Of a stretch of DNA of 64,000 nt, positions 46,334 to 58,826 are shown piece after piece (the stretch's first letter is position 1; the number at the start of each line of letters is the position of its first letter). Position numbers and translations under genes: made by a program. The stretch is from NCBI GenBank assembly GCA_963573385.1, contig CAUYLG010066124.1, positions 1-64,000 on the forward strand, in the 5' to 3' direction. The stretch comes from Cacajao melanocephalus. Its lineage: Eukaryota; Chordata; Mammalia; Primates; Pitheciidae. A model generated the notes under the pieces. That model had not been told where the DNA came from, ran no database searches, and saw only the letters and a list, made by a program, of their open reading frames with translations.

Positions 46334-49300
46334 TATATATTTCACAGCTTTATTGGGCAGGTTAAGCCATCAAGAGAGCAAACAGATTGATCTAATAGTT
46401 ACTGGATTTTAGCAAAGTGCTAGATCCATCTGCTTGATGGTCAGACATGCCTGCTCAGGAATGTAGAATAAACTGCCTTATGTCTAAATTAATATTATGA
46501 TAAGATACTTTAATCGTTTGCACTATAAACTAATCACAAATCAACCCTTAGTAACTTGTGCATCTCAGTTGCTATAAGAAACGTAAAAATTACCAGAGCA
46601 TATTTTCTCTGAAATTTTTGTTTCTAAAAAGTGCAGAAAATTCCAATAAATTGTGAATTCTAAGAAAAGGAATAATATTTATACTTCCTGAGTTTCATTC
46701 ATTTGTCTCCATGTATATAAGTCATATTTTTCTGGGAAGGGCAATGAAATAAGGAGAGATAATAAACTAACCAGTAGTTTCAAGATAGCATATGCATATT
46801 TGAACTCCTACAAGGCTGTGAGTGTTTTATTTTTATGCAAAGTATCTTATGTTAAAAAAAATTAAATTCCAAATGTAGAGGGCGCAATCATGGCTAAAAA
46901 CTTGAAAGGACTACTACTGTAACACTAATACTCCTATTATTAGCCGTGTAGATTTTTCAATTATTGCTATGGATGGGGAATGCAACGTTTTTCTGTTTAA
47001 AAATGTAAGTTTCATTTAAATGAGCATTTCAAAGTGATGCTCTAAATATTACTAAGATTTTCGAATTCTAGAATCTTTAACAAAGTCTTCTAGGTCAAAA
47101 GGGAGATTACAAAAATGTTTCAAGGTACTATCAATGTTGGTAAGGGAAGAACTGAATGTGTAAACAAGCATGAAATGCAAACTGGAGCAGTAAGTCCACA
47201 TATGAGGCAGAAAAAACTTAAAATCAAACAAAAAGGTGATTTGTTTACCGGAGGAATAGAACAAAAAATTGTGCTATTGTAAATAGGACATCACGTGGTT
47301 TTCCACAGTATAAAAATGTAGACATGTCACATGGTAAGGATGTTTTTCTCCTTGATGCTGAGGATCAAAACAGAAGGGAAAGTATGAATGAAAACGCATA
47401 TGGAATAGAAGGCATATTTCTTTTGCACGCTATCTAAAAGGACTGAAATAGATACAATTGAAAGTCTTCAATTTTCTCCTTGTCTCCTTTTGTTTTTAAT
47501 TTTCTCTCTTTTTTTTGTTTTGTTATGTTTTGTTTGTTTGCCACCTTCATACACCACCCCCTCACCCCTCACACACACGCATTTTACTTAACCAATAAAC
47601 TACAGGGCTTGCAAGAACCACTCTTGGGAAGTACCCTTATGACAGGAATGGGGATGGAATTGCACAAACAATTCTGCATGAAAGGCACAAAAAAACAGAA
47701 AAAACCTCCAACTGCGAGTTTCACAGCAATCAAAGATGAAACTGCCACTTGAGCCAAAGCTCTCCTCATCTTCTAAGACTCCAACCTGCCTTTGTTCAGA
47801 GAAGTACCTGTCTTCAGGTGCTACCCGGTGCTTCTCAGCTGAATAACGACTAACTTTCATTTGAGTCATGCATACTACTTGTTGAAACAACCGTTAATAT
47901 CTACAAAGTAGTTTAGTTTATTTGTGCCACTGATAAATGTAATTCAATGAAAAATTGTAAAGACACTACCTGAAAGAAATGTGATCCTGGGACTGCTCTG
48001 AAGTAACAAAGAAAGGTGTAAGGATACATATGTTTTTAAAGTTTTGATAACACACTAAAAGATTTAGGGGGTGTGGTTTTTCTCAACATAGGAGCATTCG
48101 TTAAGTCAATGTGTTATCTGTCAAATAAGCACATCCTAATTATCACACTTGTCCTAATTTGAACTTGTCCAGGATTAAATATGTTTTTTTTTAAAGGAAA
48201 TCATTACCGAGTGAAATAAAACGCAGTATTATTTTCTAATCAGATGACTATTCCTAGGGGAACCTAATTCAAGTAGGACGGCACTGTTGAACATCTGATA
48301 GATAACTCTGTTTGGAGGCAATAAATCTGGCAATATAGAGAGGCCATTCTGAAACCACACATATATTTTATCCACTGTTGCTTGAGTAGAAAACTTTCTA
48401 GATCATTTCATTATCAAATTATTTTAAGCTTTTAAAAAAGATATATAGTTGTCTAAAATCATAACACCATGATACTGGCACATGATACTCTTACAGCTTT
48501 CAATTCCATGGATAGATGAAGCTCAAGAGATTGTGAAGAGCTTGGACACATTTAGGGTAAATATTTCATTTGAAATAAATCCTCTACTCCTCAAAAGAAA
48601 ATGTGTCTGTATATTTTACATGCTTAGATCTACTTCTAATCAGTTTAATTGATATTACCTAGAGAAATACAAAAGAAAATTACATGATACACTGAGATAT
48701 ATATACTTAGGAATTTATTTAGAAAGTAGCTGTGATAATGAGGTTTTTCTATGCACTTGGTTGTAAGTCAGCATTGATTAAGCAATTCCAAATGGCTACT
48801 TACAATTAAGGATTCCAACTTGGCAATATTCTAAGAGGTCCTGAGGAGTAAATAGGAAATGAAATATACTTTATTAAGGTATGGATTTTTTTCAATTTGC
48901 AGGTTTATACTTCATTTGTTTTAGGAAATTAAAGTTTTAATCTAATTTAGCCAAGATAAGAAAATGAACTATAGCGAACTAATAGAGATATATTTGTGAT
49001 TCACTATAGATTTTGGAAAATATTGGACTTTTCTAGTCTAGTCACTTGTTTGACAGTGGAAGGATTAAATATCTTGACATATGGATTCCAGATTTATTTT
49101 TGTTTTAGTTAGCTGACATTTATGTATATAATTACAATAAGCATAAATAACTCTTCCTCCAAATTATTTCTTATGTGAAACCCATAAGAGGTAGTTAGAT
49201 TTTGAGGTGATCCTCCTAATTTTGGGGGTAGCTATTTGGGGCTTTTTCTCCTGTTGTGCGGTTGGTCTGGTTCCTTTATTTTGTCTTTTCCATAAATGAG

Positions 49301-49790
49301 AAATATCCTTGGGAGACTGTGTGTCTAGTCTTGTCAACTAGTTGACTTCACTTTGGGGTACTTGGAAAATGATTTAACTGTTGACTAGAATCAGAAGAGC
49401 TTTATGCTGAAGAGAATTGCATTAATACCAGAAGTCAACAGCCACCCAGGCCCATTTATTTATTTGAGGTAAACACTTTGAGGACCAGCAGATTATTTAT
49501 ACAGTTATTTTACAGCTAGATTTTCCATTTTTTTTTTTTGTTTTGAAACATATGTAAAATTTACAAAATCTGGTTATAGTAGACATCTCAAAAAATCTTT
49601 GAAATATCTTCCTCAGAAATTGAAAACAGTAAAAAGAAATGAGTAAAGAAATAGAAGATTGGAATAACATAACTAATGAGTTGTATCTAGTAACTTGCTG
49701 TTCATTCTTTCCAGAGTGTTCTTCTCCAAGATTTCTATAGGCACCTTCTCTAATTGCCTTTAGGACTCTTGTCAATATCTGATGTGAAGG
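46334..49790. other. Intergenic sequence, nothing recognised
   Basis: About 3.4 kb without a repeat or gene I can support. Antisense ORFs at 47600-47890 and 49497-49775 lack domains. Confidence 0.5.
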
Positions 49791-49794
49791 AAAC

Positions 49795-50060
49795 TTTCTC
49801 TGGCTATCCTATTAAGACTAGCACCGCTGTCAGACTCCATTCCCTCATACTGCTGTATTTCTCTTCATAGACATTATTACTAAAACCACATTTTAATTAA
49901 TTAATTTACTTATTGGTAGTCTCCTCCATTAGAATGTCAATTATATTGAGGGCAGAAGTATTATCGGTTCTGTTGATTATTCTTTCCTTGCAGTCCAGGG
50001 GAGAGCTTAGCACATAATAGCACTAAATAAATATCTACAGAATAAACAAATATAGAGAAA
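49795..50060 (+). repeat. L2-like LINE 3' fragment
   Basis: Decayed L2 tail: gagggcagaagtattatcgg, gagcttagcacataatagca, ctaaataaatatctacagaa. Confidence 0.6.
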
Positions 50061-50898
50061 CATAAACTTACCTCCAACCCTGAAAAAAGGAAACCTTTTA
50101 AATATACACAATCCTTTTAAGTGTCAGTTATAAAAATTAAGTATTAGGCCAAACAGTGAATATTTATACTTCCAAATGATATAAATTACTTAGTTTATAA
50201 TTAGTAACACAAAATAATATAAATAAGGAATTAATAAGCTGGAGGTGGCCATAAAAATATAATCAATGACATCTTAAAATCTATTTAATAATTCATAGAT
50301 TAAAAAGAAATTACCGTTACTAAATTGCTACTTAAAATTAACTACATATCAAAACCAGTGGATGCAACCAAAGCTGTTTTCAGAGAAAAAAACATACACC
50401 TAAAACATTCACTAGGAAGAAAAACCCACAAAACTGAGAATAATTAAATTTTATTTTAATTTTAGGAAACTTGAAAAAGAGCAGAAAAATCACCACATTC
50501 TTCTGAATAGAAGAGTAGGTTTAATAAAGATAAAAACAGGACTTCCAGGTAAGCTCATAAAATAACAAGTCATTCAAAAAAATCTTACACTGCTTACAAT
50601 TTAAAAATGCTGGATAACATTATTTTAACAATCTTCTTGAATGTTAAAGTAATTGACAACCAAGTAAGCAATGACCAGGACAGAGTGTAAGGAAAAACAA
50701 AGCAGGTACTCTAGAGAAAGAGATAGAGCCCAATGTCATTTAGCCTTAAGAACGTTTGACATTCCAGAAAAAGGAACTTTGTTTTCAGATCTGTGCAGGA
50801 TAAGAAAGGTGAAACAAACAACAAAGCCCAAGTTTGAACAAGATAAGGGGTGTAATGTACATGCTAGTGAAGACTTTCCCCACCATACATTGTTACTC

Positions 50899-50900
<2 letters not shown>
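50061..50900. other. Intergenic sequence, nothing recognised
   Basis: AT-rich. The ORF at 50671-50991 depends on the CA repeat that follows and has no known domain. Confidence 0.5.

Positions 50901-50901
<1 letters not shown>

Positions 50902-50938
<37 letters not shown>
50902..50938. repeat. (CA)n microsatellite
   Basis: About 18 uninterrupted CA units. Confidence 0.97.
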
Positions 50939-50939
<1 letters not shown>

Positions 50940-51527
50940 CAACAGTAGCCAAAGGTCATATTCTGTAGGGTATGGGAAACATAAGCCTTGAACTTGGTTT
51001 GAGATTGTCTTGGGCTAGTAGCACCTTTGGGTCACATTGTAACACATATGTAAATCCTCCTTGGATAAAGTCTCTTTTCCTAGGCCTCAAATAATTTCTT
51101 CAAATAATTTCTCCAAATAATTTTTTAAGTACCATGAGTAGTACAAAGTGAGGATATCTCAGCATCCCAGAGCACAAGCCAACAGCAAGAAGCACTGAGG
51201 GGAAAAAAAAGAGAATAGAAAACATTTGTCGCATATAGAACTGACAACAGATTAAATTCCAGAATATAAGTAATTATGAATCAATTTTTAAAGTTTTTTT
51301 AAAGGAAGAAAAATAAAAAAGAAAGAAATTAGCCATTCACAACAAAGGATGCCAAACTGCCAAAATAAGCAGATGAAAAATATGCAACATCAAGAGTGAT
51401 TATGGAAATTAAAACACTAATTTTTTTTATTTCAGCTTGGGGAAAGTTTTAAAATGTTGACAATAGATTATTAAAAGTTTTTTGAAAAATTATTATCGGA
51501 CAATGTTGGTGATGATGAATATTGGTG
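50939..51527. other. Intergenic sequence, nothing recognised
   Basis: No feature supported. Confidence 0.5.
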
Positions 51528-51531
51528 TGTT

Positions 51532-51832
51532 CTTTTTTTTTTTTTTTTTTTGAGACAGAGTCTTGCTCTGTCACCCAGGCCGGAGTGCAGTGGTGCATGA
51601 TCTTCACTGCAACCTCTCTGCTTGCTGGGTTCAAGCAATTCTTCTGCCTCAGCCTCCACAGTAGCTGGGACTACAGGCATGTGCCACCATGCCTGGCTAA
51701 TTATTAGTGTTTTTAGTAGAGACAGGGTTTCACCATGCTGACCAGTCTGGTCTCAAACTCCTGACCATGTGATCCACCTGCCTTGGCCTCCCAAACCACT
51801 GGGATTACAGGCGTGAGCCATCTGGCCTGGAC
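51532..51832 (-). mobile_element. AluS-like SINE, minus strand
   Basis: Poly-T start, tgagacagagtcttgctctg, two complete arms and end gattacaggcgtgagccatc. Flanks gtgtgttctt and gtgcgttctt look like its target duplication. Confidence 0.95.
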
Positions 51833-51920
51833 CAGTGCGTTCTTAAGTGCATTTGGCAATGCCTATTAAAATTTAAAATGGACATATGCACATATCATCT
51901 TATTCAGCAACTTCATCACT

Positions 51921-52218
51921 TTTTTTTCTTTTGGAGGCAAGAACAAGATCGATCTGTCATACAGGCTGGAATGCAGTGGCATGATCTTGACCTACTAAAC
52001 CCCCACTTCCTGGTTTCAATCTATTTTTCTCTGTCAGCTGCCTGAATAGCTGGGATTATAGGCACCCACCACCACTCCCGGCTAATTTTTGTATTTTTAG
52101 TAGAGATGGGGTTTTGCTGTGTCGACCAGGTTGATCTCCGACTCCTGGCCTCAAGTGATCTGCATGCCTCATCCTACAAAAGTGCTGGGATTATTGGCTT
52201 GAGGCACTGCAACTGGCC
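51921..52218 (-). mobile_element. AluJ-like SINE, minus strand
   Basis: Diverged dimeric Alu: catacaggctggaatgcagt, atttttgtatttttagtaga, gtgctgggattattggcttg. More substitutions than the preceding Alu, so older. Confidence 0.93.
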
Positions 52219-52683
52219 TAGTATCTTCATTTTTACAACTTTATTCTCTATATATTTACACCAAAGTATGCAATGCAATTATATAAATGTTATTTACATG
52301 ATTCCATATAAAATACAAAACTAGAAAAATCCAGATGTTCATCAATAAGCGAATACTCAAATATATCTGCTCAATAGTATTCTAAGCAGCCATTCAGAAA
52401 GAGTGTGGTAGACCTGGATGGCTTGATATGCAAGAAAACTCAAGCTATTTTAATGTTAGAAAAAAATTAAGACTCAAAATAGAGACTAGTCATAGTATGA
52501 TACAAAAATTTTTCCATTATTTTAAGATATAGTACATGTATTTTTTGTCTGTATAAATACATGGAAGATTCTAACGGTAATCACCTTTAGAGAGAAAAAC
52601 CAGGAGTCTGAGGGGGAGAGAAAACTTTTAGCTATGTTTTTAAATTGTTCTGTTTGTTTTTCATTCTTTTAAAAATGTATGTA

Positions 52684-52711
52684 TTGAACACACACACACA
52701 CGCACATACAC
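52684..52711. repeat. Short (CA)n microsatellite
   Basis: Interrupted CA repeat just left of the split AluJ right arm. Confidence 0.85.
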
Positions 52712-52724
52712 AAGTTTTATATTA

Positions 52725-52866
52725 TTCTTTTTTTAGAGACAGGGACTTGCTCTGTCACCCAGGCTAGAGTTCAATGGTGCAACCATAGCTCTTGCAGCTT
52801 CAAACTCCTGGGCTCTATTTATTTACTCTCTCAGTTTCCCAAGTAGCTAGGATTACAGTCCTACAA
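52725..52866 (-). mobile_element. AluJ right arm, severed by inversion
   Basis: Minus-strand right monomer: agagacagggacttgctctg to tagctaggattacagtccta. It stops where the left arm should begin. The fitting left arm lies at 55793-55944 in the opposite orientation. Confidence 0.9.
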
Positions 52867-53684
52867 GGTACAGCTTAGGTCATGGCTTCAAAAGGTTCAA
52901 GCCCCAAGCCTTGGTGGCTTCCACGAGGTGTGGGCCTGCTGGTGGGCAGAGTCAAGAATTGAGGTTTGGGAACCTCTTCCTAGATTTCAGAGGATGTATG
53001 GATATGCCTGGATGTCCAAGCAGACGTCTGCTGTAGGGGCAGAGCCCTCATCGAGAACCTTTGCTAGGGCAGTGCAGACGGGAAATGTGGGGTTAGAGAA
53101 CCCACACAGAGTCCTCAGTGGGGCATGCTCTAGTGGTGCTGTGAGAAGAGGGCCACCGTCCGCAAGACCTCAGAATCAACAGTTTGCACCATGCACCTGG
53201 AAAAGCTGCAGACACTCAACACCAGCCCATGAAAGCAGCCAGGAGTGGGGTGGTACCCTGTAAAGCCACAGGGGTGGAGCTGCCCAAGGCTGTGGGAGAC
53301 TACCTCTCGCATCAGTGTGACCTGGATATGAGACATGGAGTCAAAGGAGATCATTTTGGAACTTAAAAGTTTAATGACTGCCCTATTGGCTTTTGGACTT
53401 GCATGAGGCCTGAAACCCCTTTATTTTGGCCAATTTCTCCCATTTGGAATGGGTGTATGTACCCAATGCCTGGATCCACATTGTATCTAGGAAGTAACTA
53501 ACTTGCTTTTGGTTTTACAGGCTCATAGGTGGAAGAAACTTGCCTTGTTTCAGATGAGACTTTGGACTTGGATTTTTGAATTAATGTTTTAATGACTATG
53601 TTAAGACTTTGAGGAACTGTTGAAAGAGCTTGGTTGTGTTTTGAAATGTGAAGACATAAGAATTGGGAGGGGCCAGAGGCAGAA
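52867..53684 (+). mobile_element. MSTA/THE1-type MaLR internal region, 3' half
   Basis: Matches the noncoding 3' half of MaLR internal sequence: ttcaagccccaagccttggt, ctagatttcagaggatgtat, gagacatggagtcaaaggag, tttacaggctcataggtgga. The 111-codon ORF at 52928-53263 lies inside it and is not a host gene; MaLR internal regions are nonautonomous relics. Confidence 0.88.
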
Positions 53685-54056
53685 TCATGTGATTTGGCTG
53701 TGTCCTCACCCAAATCTTGTCTTGTATTGTAGTTCCCATAATCCTTACATGTTGTAGGAGGGACCCAGTGAGAGGTAATTTAACTATAGGGGTGGTAACC
53801 CTCATGCTGTTCTTGTAATACTGAGTGAGTTTTCATGAGATCTAATGGTTTTATAAGGAGCTTTTCCCCCTTTTGGTACTTCTCCTTCCTGCCTCCATGT
53901 GGAGAAGGACATATTTGCTTCCTTTTCTGCCATGATGATAAGTTTCTTGAGGCCTCCCCAGCCACTTGGAACTGTGAGTAAATTAAACCTGTTTCCTTTA
54001 TAAATTACCGAGTCTTGGGTATGTTTTTATTAGCAGCATGAGAACAGACTAATGCA
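53685..54056 (+). mobile_element. MSTA-type MaLR 3' LTR
   Basis: Starts tcatgtgatttggctgtgtc and ends gagaacagactaatgca. It follows directly on the internal region, so it is the 3' LTR of that copy. Similar to the LTR at 56717-57076. Confidence 0.93.
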
Positions 54057-54939
54057 GTGTTCAAAGAACAATTGTATAAATCCAGCATTTCCTCCATAAG
54101 TAAAGTGTTTTTAGAAGGAGCTAAAATTCCTGGAATCCCCAGGGTGCCTCATCTTCAGAGGATGTTGTTTAAAATAGAACAGCTGTATTACAGATGTAAA
54201 TTGTGTGACAGTTATGATTGTCCACATCTTCCACTCTCTGCAGGTGGTACTTATTTTTCTTTCCTTACTTCCAATTGCATCAGGAAAAGAGAATAGTGCT
54301 TGTTTAAGTGAGAGGATGCACACAGGTGGGCCAGGGCCCATGGCCGTCAATTTAAGGGCACACTTTCATTTTCAATGTAATTAACTGTCTAATTGAGCAT
54401 CCAAATTTAGCAGTGCATTTGCATGTGCAATTAATTATGATTTAAAAGCACTCTGCATTAATGGTTTCTTTTCTATTATCTGCAAATGTAATTACTGAAG
54501 GATGGATTGAGTTTGAAAATCATTTGGGAAAACATTTTTCTGCATCCCTGGAGCCTAATGCTGTAAGAGGTAACAGTGAAATGAGAAGACCACACCCAGA
54601 ATTATAAGGCTGGAAAGTGAGTTGTTCTGGATGGAAGGGCTGCAGGAGAGAGCTACATCTGCCAATTTCAATATACAGTAATCTTTTTCTTGCTTAGTAG
54701 AATTAATTTATAGTCACAATGATTTCACTCAGAACAGATGTAAATCCTAGACTTACAGAAGTAGATTTTAGAGGTAAACTCACATTTTAAAACACAGTTT
54801 TAAAAGGAGATGATATTCTTAGTAATTGTCCATTAATTCTGAAATTAATGCCTAGTTCAGCCTAAGACCATTTGCATACTTTTCTTGATTAAAGAAAAGA
54901 CCTTAAAAGAAAAGATAAAGATATGACCTTAAAATCTGA
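54057..54939. other. Single-copy sequence inside the inverted segment
   Basis: No repeat recognised. Contains a small cluster of octamer and homeodomain-type motifs at 54378-54464 (see findings). Presumed to have been the left flank of the MSTA provirus before inversion. Confidence 0.6.
54378..54464. promoter_or_regulatory. Octamer plus TAATTA motif cluster
   Basis: A perfect octamer ATTTGCAT at 54417-54424 lies among TAATTAA (54378-54384), AATTAATTA (54429-54437) and GCATTAATGG (54455-54464). The arrangement resembles POU/homeodomain-bound enhancers, but such motifs are common in AT-rich DNA. Confidence 0.2.
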
Positions 54940-55238
54940 GGCCAGGTGTGGTGGTCCAAGCCTGTAATCACAGCACCTTGGTAGTCTGAGGTAGGAAGAT
55001 TGTTTGAGCTCAAGAGTTTGAGACCAGCCTGGACAAAATGGCAAAACCTCATATCTAATCCCATTTATTTACAAAAAAAATAAAAATTAGTAGCCTGTGG
55101 TCTCAGCTACTCAGAATGCTGAGGAGGGAGGATTACTTGAGCCCAAGAGGTCGAGGCTATAGTGAGCCATGATCAAACCATTGCACTCCAGCCTCCAGCC
55201 TGGGCAACAGAGAGAGACTCTGACAAAAAAAAAAAAAA
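54940..55238 (+). mobile_element. AluJ-like SINE
   Basis: Diverged full-length Alu from ggccaggtgtggtggtccaa to a 14-A tail (55225-55238). Lies within the inverted segment. Confidence 0.93.
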
Positions 55239-55792
55239 GATATAAGTAGTAACCCATAATAATTAACAAAGATTAGACTGAAAACACAGTCATTGGAGGA
55301 AAAATGAAAATTTTGAATAAGCAGACTCTGTCCTCTCAATTGCCTGAACAGTTGAAAAACTGTATTATTATTTTCTGAGAAAAAAAAATTAAGCTTTTGC
55401 CAACCAGAGATTTCTATAAATATATCACTCATAGTTTTGCTGTGGAAGAAGGAAGTTAACTGTCACTGACTCCAAGCTCTTCTACCCCTGTTCACCAGGA
55501 GTACAAAGACACTGAACAATGGCAGGACACCAGCTTGAGGTTATCTTCATAGAGCTGCTGAGTAGAAGGTGTGACTTAGAGGCACTTGAGAGATTAAAGT
55601 AAATAAAGCTTAGGAAGATGGTGTGAAAGAAAAATGATCACTTGATTATTATTTTATTAATGTAGTAACTGTTTAAAATAAATGGTTTAAAGTAAAATAC
55701 ATTTATTTTAAAGTTGTATTTAAAATTATGTATTATTATTAAACTATGTGTTTCAAAATTAAACAAAAATAAATTGTTTAAAAATAAAACAT
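55239..55792. other. AT-rich sequence inside the inverted segment
   Basis: No repeat or gene recognised. Its right end (55780-55792) reads as the reverse complement of the sequence left of the other Alu half. Confidence 0.6.
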
Positions 55793-55944
55793 GGACTGAC
55801 ATAGTGGCTCATGCCTATAGTCTCAGCACTTTGGCAGACTGAGGTGAGAGGATTGTCAAGAGTTTGAGACCAGCCTGGGCAGCATTTAGAGACCCTGTCT
55901 CCACAAAAAAATTAAAATTTAAAAATCAGCTTGGACAGTGGCAA
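55793..55944 (+). mobile_element. AluJ left arm, severed by inversion
   Basis: Left monomer, ggactgacatagtggctcat to the linker aattaaaatttaaaaatcag and the first bases of what would be the right arm. The right arm is missing here and is found at 52725-52866 on the opposite strand. Confidence 0.9.
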
Positions 55945-56716
55945 CCTTTTAACCACAACCAGAGATGAAGCAGCTGGGACTCAGGGCACTATGCACCCAG
56001 GCTGCATAGAGCACTGAGGGTCCTAGGCCCAACCCAGGAAACCATTTTCCCCTCCTAGGCATCCAGGCCTGTGATAGGATGGGATGCCATGGAGGTCCCT
56101 GACATGCCCTGGAGACATTTTCCCCATCGTCTTGGTGGTTAACATTCAGCAGCTTGTTATTTATGCAAATTTCTGCAACTGGCTTCAATTTCTCCCCAGA
56201 AAATGGGATTTTATTTTCCATTGCATAGTCAGACTGCCGATTTTTCGAACTTTTATGCTCTGCTTTCTCTTAAATGCTTTTCCACTTAGAAATTTCTTCT
56301 GCCAGATACCCTAAATCATCTCTCTCAAGTTCAAAGTTTCACAGAGCTCTAGGACAGGGGCAAAATGCCACGTTTCTTCACTAAAGCATAGCAAGAATCA
56401 CCTTTATTCCAGTTCACAATAAGTTCCTCATCTCCATCTGAGACCACCTCAGCCTGGACTTAAATCATTGTACATATCACTATCAGCATTTTGGTCAAAC
56501 CCATTCAACAAATCTCTGGGAAGTTCCAAGCTTTCCCACATCTTCCTTTTTTCTGAGCCTACAAAGTCTCTAGAAAGTTCCAAACTTTCCCACATTTTCC
56601 TGTCTTCTTTTGAGCCCTCTAAACTATTTTAACCTCCGCCTGTTACCCAGTTCCAAAGTCACTTCCACATTTTTGGGTATCTTTACAGCAGCACCCCACC
56701 CTCAGTACCAATTTAC
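55945..56716 (-). mobile_element. MSTA/THE1-type MaLR internal region, 5' half
   Basis: Reverse-strand internal MaLR sequence next to its 5' LTR; phrases on the + strand include gagatgaagcagctgggact and atttctgcaactggcttcaa. It stops where the half at 52867-53684 starts. ORFs here are not host genes. Confidence 0.82.
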
Positions 56717-57076
56717 TGTATTAGTCTGTTCTCATGCTGCTAATAAAGACATACTCAAGACTGTGTAATTTATAAAGGAAACAGGTTTAATTGACTCACA
56801 GTTCCTTGTGGCTGGAGAGGCCTCAGGAAACTTACAGAGGCAGAAGGGGAAGCAAATATGTCCTTTTTTACATGGCCGAAGCAAGGAGAAGTGACCAGAG
56901 CCCTTTACAAAGCCATCAGATCTCATGAGAACTCACTCACTCTCACAAGAACAGCATGAGGGTAACTGGCCCCATGATTAAACTACCTCCCACTATGTCC
57001 CTCCCAGTACATATGAAAATTATGGGAACTGCAATTCAAGATGAAATTTGGGTGGGGACACAGCCAAACCATATCA
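56717..57076 (-). mobile_element. MSTA-type MaLR 5' LTR
   Basis: On the + strand it reads tgtattagtctgttctcatg to cagccaaaccatatca, the exact reverse of an MSTA LTR. It lies upstream, in element sense, of the internal half at 55945-56716. Confidence 0.93.
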
Positions 57077-57565
57077 GAAACATAGAAAACATTTTTCTAT
57101 GAGCCTTTAACTTCTATAACATTTAATACCTGGAGGCTCTGACACAAGAAACTGGTAGTTAAATTGGGAACATTTTAATTGTTATTATCAACATTGTTAT
57201 TAAAGATACATTGCCTTATATTTATATAGTAATGACAATAATTTAGTATACATTTATTTCATCATTCCTATGTGACAACTCCATGACACAAATAAGAAAT
57301 GTAAAATTACCCTCATGTTAGGAGTAAGGATCTATGATTCCGAAAGGTGAATGATTTGCCCCAGAAATTCAATAACAGGAAAGAGACTATAGTCTCCATT
57401 TTAAAACTCAATCTGGTGGTCTTTCAACAAATCAGTGGTAAGTACTGAAAAAATGCACTTTGTGAAAAAGTGAGACTAAAGTCTCTAGCACTCCAAGATA
57501 AGTTTTCGAATTTTGTGATTATTTTGTAAATTAAATAACAAGCCATCTCAAAAGCAGAAGTAGCA
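57077..57565. other. Intergenic sequence, nothing recognised
   Basis: No feature supported. Confidence 0.5.
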
Positions 57566-58080
57566 TGTTAGGCAGAATAACGCTCCTCACCCTAAAGATG
57601 CCAATATTGGAATCCCAGAATCTCTAAATATATTAGGCTACATAGCACAAGGGAGTTAATGGTTGCAGGTGGAATTAAGGTTGCTAATCAGATTACCCTG
57701 AAATAGGACCCGGATTACATGGGTAAGGCCAGCGTAATTCCAAGAGTCCTTAAAAGTGGAAGAGGGGAGAAGAAGAGGAGGCCATTGTAAAATGTAGCCA
57801 CAGAAAAAGGGCACAGGTGATTGCAATATTGCTGGCTTTGAAGATGGAGAGAGGAATTTCTGAGTGAAGAAAAGTGGGACCCCTAGGAGCAGCAAAAGGT
57901 AAGGAAATCATTCTCCCCTGAAGCCACCTGAAAGAAACAACCCTGCAAAACACTTTGATTTTAACCCAACGAGATTTGTGTCAGAATTCTGATTTCCAGA
58001 AATTATAAGATAATATGTGTGTGGTGTCTTAAGCCACTTAGCCTATAGTTAATTATAGCAGCAAATAGGAAACCAATACA
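57566..58080 (+). mobile_element. MaLR (MLT1-like) solo LTR
   Basis: Starts tgttaggcagaataacgctc and ends tagcagcaaataggaaacca-ataca, with gtgtcttaagccacttagcc near the end. Longer than the other MLT1-like copies; some internal expansion. Flanking 5-mers do not match. Confidence 0.75.
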
Positions 58081-58826
58081 AGTTGTGTCTAAAATATACG
58101 TAGCTGAACAGCAAACAACTGCTTGTAGAATAAATGAAAGATGTCTACTAAATGTTTGTGACTATGCCAGGGTGATATAACCACACGTGATGTTGCCTCT
58201 CGACCCATCTCACTTCATTAGATCTCAGAAGCCATTCTTGATCTTTTTCTGGGAGTTTACTCACTGTCACTGAAATTGCTGGTCCAAGGAGATTCACAGG
58301 CCCTTGCTTTGCAAAGACAATTGTTTCTATTTTACAGTTTACCCTAATAAGCCTTGTCAGTCTCTGCCAGTTGAGATCTACTGCATATTAATATAAGTTA
58401 TGTGGATGGATGACTAACTCTTTTTTGGACATCAGGCTTAGTATTTTGGATTGATTTCTCACTTATTCTTGAATGATCCCAAACATAATTTGACATAAAA
58501 GTTGCTTGAGGCTATAAGTAAGGTAAGAAGCCTGACTTGATTTTAGCTAGATTGATTCACACCTTGAAATTTTACTAGAATGTGTCCAGACAACCACTGT
58601 TGGAGTAAAACTTGGACAATGATAGAATTTCATTGATTCCAAGACATTTAGATTTCTATACTTTAACAAATTGGAAATTAGCATTTGTTACAGAAACAAT
58701 GACATTTTACAATCATTCCCAGCCAGCTGGGTGTCCACGACTTGATCAAAACTGTATTTACTTGTCATCACTTCCATTAACTTACTGATACGTACATTGT
58801 ACCTATTATGCAGGTAAAATTGAATT
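58081..58826. other. Intergenic sequence, nothing recognised
   Basis: No feature supported. Confidence 0.5.

Noticed and set aside
50671..50991. 106-codon ORF
   Set aside because: Also extended by a CA repeat; no domain, no splice or promoter context.
52928..53263. 111-codon ORF as a possible gene
   Set aside because: It lies in the noncoding MaLR internal region and matches repeat sequence, with no independent coding evidence.
52725..55944. Two unrelated half-Alus and two unrelated MSTA fragments
   Set aside because: The halves are complementary in content, opposite in orientation and become contiguous with one flip; independent origin would need several coincidences.
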